DNA from: Scleromatobacter sp964418745
Lineage (GTDB): Bacteria > Pseudomonadota > Gammaproteobacteria > Burkholderiales > Burkholderiaceae_C
Assembly (NCBI GenBank): GCA_964418745.1
Contig: CAYQMX010000001.1
Span: 124,001 to 188,000, forward strand
Length of the DNA stretch: 64,000 nt
Direction: 5' to 3'
The notes under the pieces are model-generated. The model saw only the letters and a program-made list of their open reading frames with translations. It was not told the DNA's origin and ran no database searches. Positions 39,222 through 50,913 of the stretch are shown in pieces; the first letter of the stretch is position 1; every line of letters begins with the position of its first letter. The position numbers and the translations under genes were made by a program.

Positions 39222-39547
39222 GCGCGCCGCTCGCTGGCTCATCCCATGAGCCTTTGCGAGTGCAGGATCCCTTCCTGGTGGATTTCCCGGTCGACTCGAC
39301 AGGCGCGCGTTGCGGCCGGATTTCGCTCGGCAGGAGCCGCATGCGGGAAATCCCCCACGATCAGTGCCTTGTGAAGTCAGCTAACACTTCACTTTCAGTG
39401 GCGCGTGCAAGTCCTTCATTTAGAACGACATTCGCTTGCAGAACGTCATCTAAGTACTTGATTTGATTGATTTTTTTCGAAGATGACGCGTTGACCCACC
39501 CCGGGCGATTCGCTAAAGTGCATCAAAGTGCACTTTTGTGGTGGGTT
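39222..39547. other. Intergenic region upstream of the dcw cluster, 326 bp
   Basis: An AT-rich stretch for this genome, between cytochrome b561 and mraZ. It contains a 7-bp inverted repeat GTGAAGT/ACTTCAC (39371-39377, 39386-39392), a direct repeat AGAACGACAT/AGAACGTCAT spaced 18 bp (39422-39431, 39440-39449), a T-rich run (39470-39477), and the mraZ promoter and operator listed separately. The upstream repeats may be binding sites of a division regulator; I cannot name one. Confidence 0.45.
39491..39519 (+). promoter_or_regulatory. Main dcw promoter upstream of mraZ
   Basis: TTGACC (39491-39496) and TAAAGT (39514-39519) are spaced exactly 17 nt, a near-consensus sigma-70 promoter. Transcription should begin near 39526, about 22 nt before the proposed mraZ start. 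It corresponds to Pmra of E. coli. Confidence 0.7.
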
Positions 39548-39550
39548 GTG
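39515..39550 (+). promoter_or_regulatory. MraZ-type operator: four 10-bp-phased GTG repeats
   Basis: AAAGTG, AAAGTG, TTTGTG and GTTGTG start at 39515, 39525, 39535 and 39545, exactly 10 bp apart. MraZ rings bind tandem G-rich half-sites with 10-bp phasing ahead of their own gene, so this is the likely autorepression site. It spans the -10 element, the transcription start and the proposed mraZ GTG codon (39548-39550). Confidence 0.65.
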
Positions 39551-39988
39551 GCATCTCTGATTTTTGAAGGTCCTTCGGCGTTGACGCTGGACGGCAAGGG
39601 GCGAGTCTCCATGCCGGCCCGTTATCGCGACGACCTCCAGACATTGTGTGCCGGCCGCCTCACCGTCACCAAGCATCCGCACGGTTGCCTGATGGTGTTT
39701 CCGCGCCCCTACTGGGAAAACTTCCGCGACCAGGTGGCCCAGCTGCCGTTCTCGCAGGTGGGCGTCAAGCGCGTGTTCCTCGGACACGCGGACGACGTCG
39801 AGTGGGACGCCACCTCGCGCGTGCTGATCCGCCCGGAACTGCGTTCCTGGGCCGGACTCGAAAAGGACGTGACGCTGCTGGGCATGGGCAGCCACTTCGA
39901 ACTCTGGTCGACCCCCGTCTACGCCGAGAAAGAAGCGCGCGAGATGCAGGCCCAGGCCGGCGCCGCGCTCGACAACCTCATCTTCTGA
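39548..39988 (+). CDS. mraZ: Transcriptional regulator MraZ
   Basis: DNA-binding autorepressor of the dcw cluster, 146 residues. Two SpoVT/AbrB-like halves are visible: ALTLDGKGRVSMPARYRDDL and, in the second half, VEWDATSRVLIRPELRSWAGLEKDVTLLGMGSHFELW; each has the D-x-x-(G/S)-R-(V/L) core that contacts DNA. The start is uncertain. GTG 39548 gives VASLIFEGPSALTL, close to the usual MF(R/Q)GA(S/T)-type opening, while a TTG at 39467 would lie in the promoter and add 27 unrelated residues. The gene is first in the cluster and is followed by a hairpin repeat module before rsmH. Confidence 0.9.
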   Translation: MASLIFEGPSALTLDGKGRVSMPARYRDDLQTLCAGRLTVTKHPHGCLMVFPRPYWENFRDQVAQLPFSQVGVKRVFLGHADDVEWDATSRVLIRPELRSWAGLEKDVTLLGMGSHFELWSTPVYAEKEAREMQAQAGAALDNLIF

Positions 39989-39998
39989 AGATGACCAC

Positions 39999-40068
39999 CC
40001 CCACGCTCTCTTCGTTCGCTGCCCCCCGCGGGGGCGGCCATCGCCTTCGGGCGGCCGTGCGGCGCTGA
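39999..40068. repeat. Two-hairpin intergenic module, copy 1 (mraZ-rsmH)
   Basis: Contains GCCCCC-cgc-GGGGGC (40021-40035), then CGCCTTCGGGCGGCC and GGCGCTGA. It is very similar to copies 2 and 3 in front of murE. It separates mraZ from rsmH by 84 bp in a cluster whose genes otherwise mostly overlap. Confidence 0.7.
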
Positions 40069-40072
40069 CACC

Positions 40073-41008
40073 GTGGACAACTCGGGGTTGCATACCACCG
40101 TCCTGCTCCACGAAGCGATCGACGCGCTCGTGACGAACCCGGACGGGATCTATGTCGACGGCACCTTCGGCCGCGGCGGGCACACACGCGAGCTGCTGTC
40201 GCGCCTGGGCCCCGGCGCGCGCGTGATCGGCATCGATCGCGATCCGGCCGCCGTGGCCGCCGCCACGCAGGGTCCCGACGCGATCGCCGACCCGCGCTTC
40301 GAGATCGTGCACGCCAGCTTCGCGCAGCTGCCCGCGGCGCTGGCCGAGCGCGGCATCGGCAGGATCACCGGGCTGCTGCTGGATCTCGGCGTCTCCTCGC
40401 CGCAGATCGACACCCCGGAGCGCGGCTTCAGCTTTCGTTTCGACGGCCCGCTGGACATGCGCATGGACACCACGCGCGGCGAGACCGCGGCCGACTTTCT
40501 CGCTCGCGCCGACGAGCGTCACATTGCAGAGGTGATTCGTGACTACGGGGAAGAACGGTTTGCTGTGTCGATTGCAAAGGCGCTTGTTGCTGTCCGCGAG
40601 AGCGGCGCTCCCGTGCGAACCACGCGCGAGCTGTCCGCCGTCGTGGCTCGTACGGTCAAGACCCGCGAGCCGAACCAGGACCCCGCCACGCGCACCTTTC
40701 AGGCTCTTCGGATTTTCGTCAATGCCGAGCTTGAGGAGCTCGAACAGGTCCTGAAGAGCTCGCTGGACCTGCTGCAGCCCGGCGCCCGCCTGTGCGTGAT
40801 CAGCTTCCATTCCCTGGAAGACCGCATCGTCAAGACCTTCATCGCCCGCGAGAGCAAGGACGAGATCGACCGCCGCGCGCCGATGGCGCCGCCGTCGAGC
40901 TCGCTGCGCCTGGCCTCGCTCGGGCGCATCAAGCCGGGCCCGACCGAGGTGCTGACCAACGGTCGCGCGCGCTCGGCGATCCTGCGGGTGGCGGAGCGAC
41001 TCGGATGA
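40073..41008 (+). CDS. rsmH: 16S rRNA (cytosine1402-N4)-methyltransferase
   Basis: Methylates C1402 in the ribosomal P site using S-adenosylmethionine. Its 311 residues carry TTVLLHEAIDALV, the SAM-binding GIYVDGTFGRGGHTRELLSRLG, LLDLGVSSPQID, PERGFSFRFDGPLDMRMD and the C-terminal LCVISFHSLEDRIVKTF, all RsmH hallmarks. It starts at GTG 40073, just after repeat module 1; no good ribosome site is evident. The stop overlaps ftsL by 4 nt (ATGA). Codons from about 40520 to 40745 end in A or T far more often than the rest of the gene. Confidence 0.94.
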   Translation: MDNSGLHTTVLLHEAIDALVTNPDGIYVDGTFGRGGHTRELLSRLGPGARVIGIDRDPAAVAAATQGPDAIADPRFEIVHASFAQLPAALAERGIGRITGLLLDLGVSSPQIDTPERGFSFRFDGPLDMRMDTTRGETAADFLARADERHIAEVIRDYGEERFAVSIAKALVAVRESGAPVRTTRELSAVVARTVKTREPNQDPATRTFQALRIFVNAELEELEQVLKSSLDLLQPGARLCVISFHSLEDRIVKTFIARESKDEIDRRAPMAPPSSSLRLASLGRIKPGPTEVLTNGRARSAILRVAERLG

Positions 41009-41367
41009 ATACCGGCTCTTTCATGGTGCGGCTGAACTTCCTGCTCGCGATCGTGCTGATCGTCAGCGGGCTCTACCTCGTCAAGATCAGCTACGAGTCG
41101 CGCCGCCTGTTCGCCGACATCGAGAGCGCGCACGGCATCGAGCGCCAGCTCGAGTCCGACCGCCGCCGCCTCGAGGCCGAGCGCCAGGGCCAGGCGACGC
41201 ACCTGCGCGTCGAGGCGACCGCGCGCACCAAGCTCGCCATGCGCGCCGCCACGCCGGCCAACACGCAGTACGTGGTGGACGCAGGCCTCGCCGCGGCGCC
41301 CCTGACGGCGCCGCTGACCCAGCCGGCCGCCCCCGCCAGCGTGCCCGATGCGGGAGCCTCGCGATGA
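41005..41367 (+). CDS. ftsL: Cell-division protein FtsL
   Basis: A 120-residue single-pass inner-membrane divisome protein. The membrane segment is LNFLLAIVLIVSGLYLVKI (residues ~10-28), followed by a periplasmic coiled coil (SRRLFADIESAHGIERQLESDRRRLEAERQGQ), which should pair with FtsB in the FtsQLB complex. The C-terminus is Ala/Pro-rich. It overlaps rsmH and ftsI by 4 nt each, so translation is coupled. FtsL sequence is poorly conserved, so the call rests largely on topology and position. Confidence 0.88.
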   Translation: MNTGSFMVRLNFLLAIVLIVSGLYLVKISYESRRLFADIESAHGIERQLESDRRRLEAERQGQATHLRVEATARTKLAMRAATPANTQYVVDAGLAAAPLTAPLTQPAAPASVPDAGASR

Positions 41368-43151
41368 ACCGGCCCAACAAGCCCAACAAGCGCACGCAGT
41401 CCGCGCGCGGCCGCGCGGTCAGCAACGTCACCTACGCCAACAGCCCGCTGCTGGCGTCGAAGACGCCGCTGTGGCGCAGCCGCTTCCTGGTGGTGCTGGT
41501 GGGCATCGGCTCGCTGGTGCTGATCGGCCGCGCGGCCTATATCCAGATCATCGCCACCAACTTCTACCTGAAGCAGGGCGAGGCGCGCTACGCGCACACG
41601 CTGGAGATGCCGGCCAGCCGCGGCCGCATCGTCGACCGCAATGGGCTGCTGCTGGCCACCAGCGTGCCCACGCCGTCGATCTGGGCGATTCCAAAGGACG
41701 TCGAGGCCGACGCCGGCGAGAAGAAGCAGCTCGCGCAGGCGCTGGGCATGACGGTGGCCGACCTCAACGATCGCCTCGACGGCAACCCGAACTTCGTCTG
41801 GCTCAAGCGCCAGGTCGACGACGGCGTGGGCGCGGCCGTCAAGCAGCTGGACCTGAAGGGCATCCACCAGGTCAGCGAGTTCCGCCGCCGCTATCCGGAG
41901 GGCGAGGCCGCCGCGCACGTGGTGGGCTTCACCGGCGACGAGGACAAGGGCCAGGAGGGCATCGAGCTCGCCTACCAGCAGCAGCTGCAGGGCCGCGACG
42001 GCTCGCGCGAGGTGGTCAAGGACCGCCTGGGCCGCATCGTCGAGAACATCGGTGATCCGCAGCGGCCGATCAACGGCGAGGACATCGAGCTCGCCATCGA
42101 CTCCAAGGTCCAGTTCTTCGCCTACCAGCGCGTGCGCGACCAGGTGATCGCGCAGAAGGCCAAGGGCGGCAGCGTGGTCGTCATCGACACGCTCACCGGC
42201 GAGGTGCTGGCACTGGCCAACTACCCGAGCTTCAATCCGGGCGACCGCCATCACCTGTCGGGCGCGCAGTTGCGCAACCGCGCGCTGACCGACGTCTTCG
42301 AGCCGGGCTCGACGATGAAGCCGTTCATCATCGGCGCCGCGCTCGAGAAGGGCATCGTCACGCCCCTGAGCCTGGTCGACGCCACGCCGGGCTCGCTGGT
42401 GATCAGCGGCTTCGCGCCCAAGGACGCCGAGCCCAACGGCATCCTGACCGTGCAGCAGGTGATCCAGAAGTCCAGCAACATCGGCGCCGCACGGCTGGCG
42501 ATGCGGCTCACGCCCAAGGAGCAGTGGGAGAAGTTCTCGTCCATCGGCCTGGGCCAGAAGCCGCAGATCAACTTCCCCGGCGTCGTCACCGGCCGCCTGC
42601 GCCCGTACAAGACATGGCGCCCGATCGAGCAGGCGACGATGGCCTACGGCTACGGCCTGTCGGCCTCGCTGTTCCAGCTGGCACGCGCCTACACCGTGTT
42701 CGCCAACGACGGCGTGCTGGAGAACGTGTCGATGCTGCGCCAGCCCGCGCCCGGCCCGGGCCCGCGCGTGTTCAAGCCCGAGACGGTCAAGGAGCTGCTG
42801 ACCATGCTGCAGATGGTGGCGTCGCCGGGCGGCACCGCGCCGAAGGCGCGTACGCTGGGCTACAGCGTGGGCGGCAAGTCCGGCACCGCCTACAAGGCCG
42901 AGGGCCACGGTTACGCGCAGAACAAGTACCGCCCGTGGTTCGTCGGCCTGGCGCCGATCTCGCACCCGCGCATCGTCGTGGCCGTGATGATCGACGAGCC
43001 CACGGCCGGACTGCACTACGGCGGCGACGTCGCCGCGCCGGTGTTCAGCCAGGTGGTGTCGCAGACGCTGCCGCTGCTGGGCGTCGCCCCCGATCTCGAC
43101 GTGCGCACGCAGATCACGCAGACCAACGTCGTCCAGACCCCCGAGAACTGA
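41364..43151 (+). CDS. ftsI: Septal peptidoglycan transpeptidase FtsI (PBP3)
   Basis: Class B penicillin-binding protein of the divisome, 595 residues. A short cytoplasmic tail and one membrane helix (FLVVLVGIGSLVLIGRAAYIQ, about 41-61) precede the pedestal domain, with SRGRIVDRNG. The transpeptidase has all active-site motifs: nucleophile Ser316 in GSTMKP, SSN at 370-372, and KSGT at 505-508. It works with FtsW to build septal wall. It overlaps ftsL by 4 nt. Downstream, two tandem repeat modules (43163-43313) separate it from murE. Confidence 0.96.
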   Translation: MNRPNKPNKRTQSARGRAVSNVTYANSPLLASKTPLWRSRFLVVLVGIGSLVLIGRAAYIQIIATNFYLKQGEARYAHTLEMPASRGRIVDRNGLLLATSVPTPSIWAIPKDVEADAGEKKQLAQALGMTVADLNDRLDGNPNFVWLKRQVDDGVGAAVKQLDLKGIHQVSEFRRRYPEGEAAAHVVGFTGDEDKGQEGIELAYQQQLQGRDGSREVVKDRLGRIVENIGDPQRPINGEDIELAIDSKVQFFAYQRVRDQVIAQKAKGGSVVVIDTLTGEVLALANYPSFNPGDRHHLSGAQLRNRALTDVFEPGSTMKPFIIGAALEKGIVTPLSLVDATPGSLVISGFAPKDAEPNGILTVQQVIQKSSNIGAARLAMRLTPKEQWEKFSSIGLGQKPQINFPGVVTGRLRPYKTWRPIEQATMAYGYGLSASLFQLARAYTVFANDGVLENVSMLRQPAPGPGPRVFKPETVKELLTMLQMVASPGGTAPKARTLGYSVGGKSGTAYKAEGHGYAQNKYRPWFVGLAPISHPRIVVAVMIDEPTAGLHYGGDVAAPVFSQVVSQTLPLLGVAPDLDVRTQITQTNVVQTPEN

Positions 43152-43162
43152 AATGACCATGC

Positions 43163-43234
43163 CCCTACGCTCTCTGAGTTCGCTGCCCCCCGAGGGGGCG
43201 TATCAGCGCCTTCGGGCGGCCGGGCGCCGCTGAC
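43163..43234. repeat. Two-hairpin intergenic module, copy 2 (ftsI-murE)
   Basis: GCCCCCcgaGGGGGC hairpin followed by GCGCCTTCGGGCGGCCGGG and GCCGCTGA. It is followed 79 bp later by a near-identical third copy, a tandem duplication. Confidence 0.75.
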
Positions 43235-43241
43235 ATGAAGC

Positions 43242-43313
43242 CCCCACGCTCACTCCGTTCACTGCCCCCCGCGGGGGCGCATCAGCGCCTTCGGGCGGCC
43301 GGGCGCCGCTGAT
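43242..43313. repeat. Two-hairpin intergenic module, copy 3 (ftsI-murE)
   Basis: Same unit as copy 2, differing at about ten of 72 bases. Its end CGCTGAT directly abuts the murE ATG at 43314, so it forms the murE leader, and no Shine-Dalgarno is visible. Confidence 0.75.
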
Positions 43314-44863
<1,550 letters not shown>

Positions 44864-44867
<4 letters not shown>

Positions 44868-46294
44868 GCACGATGATGACGCTCGCGCAGGCTGCTTCGA
44901 TGGTGCCGGGCTCGGCACTCGTCGGCGACGGCGCGCGCGCGTTCGAGCGCGTCCACACCGACACCCGCACGCTGCGCGCGGGCGACCTGTTCGTCGCGCT
45001 GCAGGGCGAGCGCTTCGACGCGCACGACTTCCTGCCGCAGGCGCGCGCCGCTGGCGCCGTGGCGGCGATCGGCACGCACGGCGTCGCCGAGGCCGGCCTC
45101 GACGGGCTGGCCGTGGCCGATTCCCTGGCCGCGCTGCAGGCGCTGGCCGCCGGCTGGCGCCGCCGCTTCGCCGGGCCCGTGATCGCGGTCACCGGCAGCA
45201 ATGGCAAGACCACCGTCACGCAGATGATCGCGTCCATCCTGCGCGCCGCGCACGGCGAGGCCGCGCATGCGACGGCCGGCAACCTGAACAACCACATCGG
45301 CGTGCCGTTGACGGTGCTGCAGCTGCGGGCGTCGCACGCGGCCGCGGTGGTCGAGCTGGGCATGAACCATCCCGGCGAGATCGCCGTGCTGGCGCACATC
45401 GCCCGGCCAACGGTCGCGCTGGTCAACAACGCGCAGCGCGAGCACCAGGAATTCATGGGCACGGTCGAGGCCGTGGCGCGCGAGAACGGCGCCGCGCTCG
45501 AGGCGCTGCCGGCCGACGGCGTGGCGGTGTTCCCGTGCGACGACGAGCACGTCGACATCTGGCAGGCCCAGGCCGGCGCGCGGCGCTGCCTGCGCTTCGC
45601 GCTGGCCGACGCGCCCGACGGCGCGTGGCCGCGCGCCGAGATCTCGGCCCGTGCGCGCTGGGTCGGCACCGAATGGCAGGTGGAGATGACCACGCCGGAA
45701 GGCTCGGCGCGCATCGCGCTGCGCGTGGCCGGCCGCCACAACGTGCGCAACGCGCTCGCCGCCACGGCGGCGACGCTGGGTGCCGGCATCGCGCTGGCCG
45801 ACGTGGTGCGCGGGCTCGAGGCTTTCACCGCGGTCAAGGGCCGCTCGCAGCTGAAGTCGCTGCGCCGCGCCGGCCGCTCGATCCCGCTCGTCGACGACAC
45901 CTACAACGCGAACCCCGACTCGGTGCGCGCCGCCATCGACGTGCTGGCCGGATTGCCGGGCCCGCGCTGGCTGCTGCTGGGCGACATGGGCGAGGTCGGC
46001 GACCAGGGTCCGGCCTTCCACCAGGAGATCGGCGCCTATGCCAAGGCGCGCGGCATCGACGCCTTCTGGTGTGCCGGCGAGCTGTGCGCGCACGCCGCCC
46101 GGGCCTACGGCGCCGGCGCGCGCCATTGTGCCGACACGCCGGCGCTGCTGGCCGCGCTGGGCGACTCGTCGGCCGCCGAACCGGCCTTCGGCGCGGTGCT
46201 GGTCAAGGGCTCGCGATTCATGGCCATGGAGCGCGCGGTCGCGGTACTGGCCGCGCACGACGACCCGCGCGAAGGAGCCGGCGATGCTGCTTAG
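44864..46294 (+). CDS. murF: UDP-MurNAc-tripeptide:D-Ala-D-Ala ligase
   Basis: Last cytoplasmic peptide ligation of peptidoglycan precursor synthesis, 476 residues. The P-loop is TGSNGKTT (110-117). NLNNHIGVPLTVL, ELGMNHPGEIAVLAHIARP, IPLVDDTYNANPDSVRAAID and LLGDMGEVGDQ are MurF signatures. It overlaps murE by 4 nt and mraY by 11 nt, so the three genes are translationally coupled. Confidence 0.95.
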
Positions 46295-47465
46295 TCTCGC
46301 GTCCTGGCTGCAGGAACACTACCCGCAGAACTTCGGTTTCCTGCGCGTGTTCCAGTACCACACGTTCCGCGCGGTGATGGCCGCGATGACGGCGCTGCTG
46401 ATCGGCCTGGCCTTCGGGCCGTGGGTGATCCGCCGCCTGACCGAGCTGAAGATCGGCCAGCCGATCCGCGAGTACGGCGTGCAGTCGCACATGGTCAAGC
46501 GCGGCACGCCCACGATGGGCGGCGTGCTGGTGCTGATCGGCATCGCCATCGCCACCCTGCTGTGGAGCGACTGGAGCAACCGCTTCGTCTGGATCGTGAT
46601 GCTGGTGACCTTCGGCTTCGGCGCGATCGGCTGGTCGGACGACTGGCGCAAGGTCGTGCAGAAGAACCCCGAGGGCATGCCTTCGCGCGAGAAGTACCTG
46701 TGGCAGTCGCTGATCGGGCTGGTGGCCGCGCTGTACCTGGCCTTCAGCGTGTCCGAGACGTCCAACCTGCGGGTGCTGGAGCTGTTCCTGCGCTGGGTGC
46801 AGAGCGGCTTCGCCAACGACCTGCCGCCCAAGGCCGACCTGATGCTGCCGTTCTTCAAGACGGTCAGCTACCCGCTGGGCGTGTTCGGCTTCATCGCGAT
46901 GACCTACTTCGTGATCGTCGGCGCGAGCAACGCGGTCAACCTCACCGACGGCCTCGACGGCCTGGCCATCATGCCGGTGGTGCTGGTGGCCGGCGCGTTG
47001 GGCCTGTTCGCCTACATCGTCGGCAACGCGGTGTATTCGAAGTACCTGCTGTTCCCCTACATCCCGGGGGCCGGCGAGCTGCTGATCTTCTGCTCGGCGA
47101 TCGCCGGGGCCGGCCTCGCGTTCCTGTGGTTCAACGCCCACCCGGCGCAGGTGTTCATGGGCGACGTCGGCGCGCTGTCGCTGGGCGGCGCGCTGGGCAC
47201 CGTGGCGGTCATCACGCGCCAGGAGATCGTGCTCGGGATCATGGGCGGCGTGTTCGTCGCCGAGGCGCTGTCGGTGATGGCGCAGGTGGGGTACTTCAAG
47301 TACACGAAGCGCAAGTACGGCGAGGGGCGGCGCATCCTGAAGATGGCGCCGCTGCACCACCATTTCGAGAAGTCCGGCTGGACCGAGACGCAGGTCGTGA
47401 TCCGCTTCTGGATCATCACGATGCTGCTGTGCCTGGTGGGCCTGGCCAGCCTGAAGCTGCGTTGA
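46284..47465 (+). CDS. mraY: Phospho-MurNAc-pentapeptide translocase
   Basis: Transfers phospho-MurNAc-pentapeptide to undecaprenyl phosphate to make lipid I. A 393-residue protein with ten membrane helices. Family marks are KRGTPTMGGVLVL, FGAIGWSDDWRKV (the Mg2+-binding Asp-Asp), ASNAVNLTDGLDGLA, NAHPAQVFMGDVGALSLGGALG and MAPLHHHFEKSGW. Length and topology are normal. Only 5 bp separate it from murD. Confidence 0.96.
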   Translation: MLLSLASWLQEHYPQNFGFLRVFQYHTFRAVMAAMTALLIGLAFGPWVIRRLTELKIGQPIREYGVQSHMVKRGTPTMGGVLVLIGIAIATLLWSDWSNRFVWIVMLVTFGFGAIGWSDDWRKVVQKNPEGMPSREKYLWQSLIGLVAALYLAFSVSETSNLRVLELFLRWVQSGFANDLPPKADLMLPFFKTVSYPLGVFGFIAMTYFVIVGASNAVNLTDGLDGLAIMPVVLVAGALGLFAYIVGNAVYSKYLLFPYIPGAGELLIFCSAIAGAGLAFLWFNAHPAQVFMGDVGALSLGGALGTVAVITRQEIVLGIMGGVFVAEALSVMAQVGYFKYTKRKYGEGRRILKMAPLHHHFEKSGWTETQVVIRFWIITMLLCLVGLASLKLR

Positions 47466-47470
47466 AAGAC

Positions 47471-49563
<2,093 letters not shown>

Positions 49564-49567
<4 letters not shown>

Positions 49568-50844
49568 GTGTCTTCGCCTTGCTGAAGCAGCACCTGCCCG
49601 AATGGCCCGGCTTTCGCCCGGCCGAATGGTTCCGCAACCGCCGCGCCGCGGCCACGGCCGACGAGCGCGTGCCGATCCGCGACTGGGTGGACGCGGGCCG
49701 CCCGGCGCGCGTGATGGGCGTCGACTCGGCGCTGATCTGGGTGACGGCGTCGCTGCTGGCCTTCGGCCTGGTGATGGTCTATTCCGCCTCGGTGGCGCTG
49801 CCCGACAGCCCCCGCTTCGCGCTGTACACGCCCACGCACTTCCTGAGCCGCCAGGCCTTGTTCATCGCCATCGGCCTGGTGTGCGCGTTCGCCACCGCGC
49901 AGATCCCGATCGCGGTGTGGGAGAAGTGGGCGCCGTGGATCTTCGCGCTCTCGATGCTGCTGCTGTTCCTGGTGCTGATCCCGCACGTCGGCAAGGGCGT
50001 CAACGGCGCGCGCCGCTGGATCCCGCTGGGCCTGCTGAACTTCCAGCCCAGCGAGCTCGCCAAGCTGGGCATGTGCATGTACGCGGCCAGCTACATGGTG
50101 CGCAAGATGGACGTCAAGGAGAACTTCATCAAGGCCGTGTGGCCGATGGCGGTCGCCCTCGGCGCGATCGGCGTGCTGCTGCTGGCCGAGCCCGACATGG
50201 GCGCGTTCATGGTGATCGCGGCGATCGCGCTGGGCGTGCTCTTCCTGGGCGGCGTCAACGGCCGCATGTTCCTGCTGAGCGTGGCGGTGCTGCTGGGCGC
50301 GTTCACGCTGATGATCGTGTTCAGCGAGTTCCGCCGCCAGCGCATCTTCGCCTACCTCGACCCGTGGAACCCGACCTACGCGCAGGGCAAGGCCTACCAG
50401 CTCACGCACTCGCTGATCGCGTTCGGCCGCGGCGAGATCTTCGGCCAGGGCCTGGGCTCGTCGATCGAGAAGCTGCACTACCTGCCCGAGGCGCACACCG
50501 ACTTCCTGCTGGCCGTCATCGGCGAGGAGCTGGGCTTCGTCGGCGTGTTCATCATTGTCGCCGCGTTCTTCTGGCTGACCCGCCGCCTGTTCATCATCGG
50601 CCGCCAGGCGATCGCGCTGGATCGCGTGTTCGCCGGCCTGATGTGCCAGGGCGTGGGCCTGTGGATGGGCGCGCAGTCGTTCATCAACTTCGGCGTCAAC
50701 CTCGGCGTGCTGCCCACCAAGGGCCTGACGCTGCCGCTGCTGAGCTACGGCGGCTCGGGCGTGGTGCTCAACCTCGTGGCGCTGGCGCTGGTGCTGCGGG
50801 TCGACATGGAAAGCCGCGCGCTGATGCGAGGGGGGCGTACATGA
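49564..50844 (+). CDS. ftsW: Septal peptidoglycan polymerase FtsW
   Basis: SEDS-family glycosyltransferase of the divisome, paired with FtsI. The 426 residues start with a ~55-residue cytoplasmic tail and have ten membrane helices. Family marks: VNGARRWIPLGLLNFQPSELAKLG, LAEPDMGAFMV, the periplasmic loop YLPEAHTDFLLAVIGEELGFVG with the catalytic Asp region, and NFGVNLGVLPTKGLTLPLLSYGGSGVV. The Cys/Tyr content is normal. Its TGA lies in a CATGAGCGC that recurs at the murG start. Confidence 0.95.
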
Positions 50845-50913
50845 GCGCACGCCCGGCCGCTCCGAAGTGTGCTCGCGCCGCAGCCCGCAGGGCGGAGGTT
50901 GCCTCATGAGCGC
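50840..50913. repeat. Hairpin module at ftsW-murG flanked by a 9-bp direct repeat
   Basis: CATGAGCGC occurs at 50840-50848 (ftsW stop) and 50905-50913 (murG start), enclosing 56 bp with the hairpin GCCC-gca-GGGC. This is what insertion of a small element with target duplication into an ATGA stop/start overlap would leave. Confidence 0.5.

Noticed and set aside
38583..39242. Plus- and minus-strand overlapping frames upstream of the cytochrome b561 start
   Set aside because: Only the plus-strand frame from 38652 carries the haem-binding helices; the other frame is Gln/Arg/His-rich shadow sequence.
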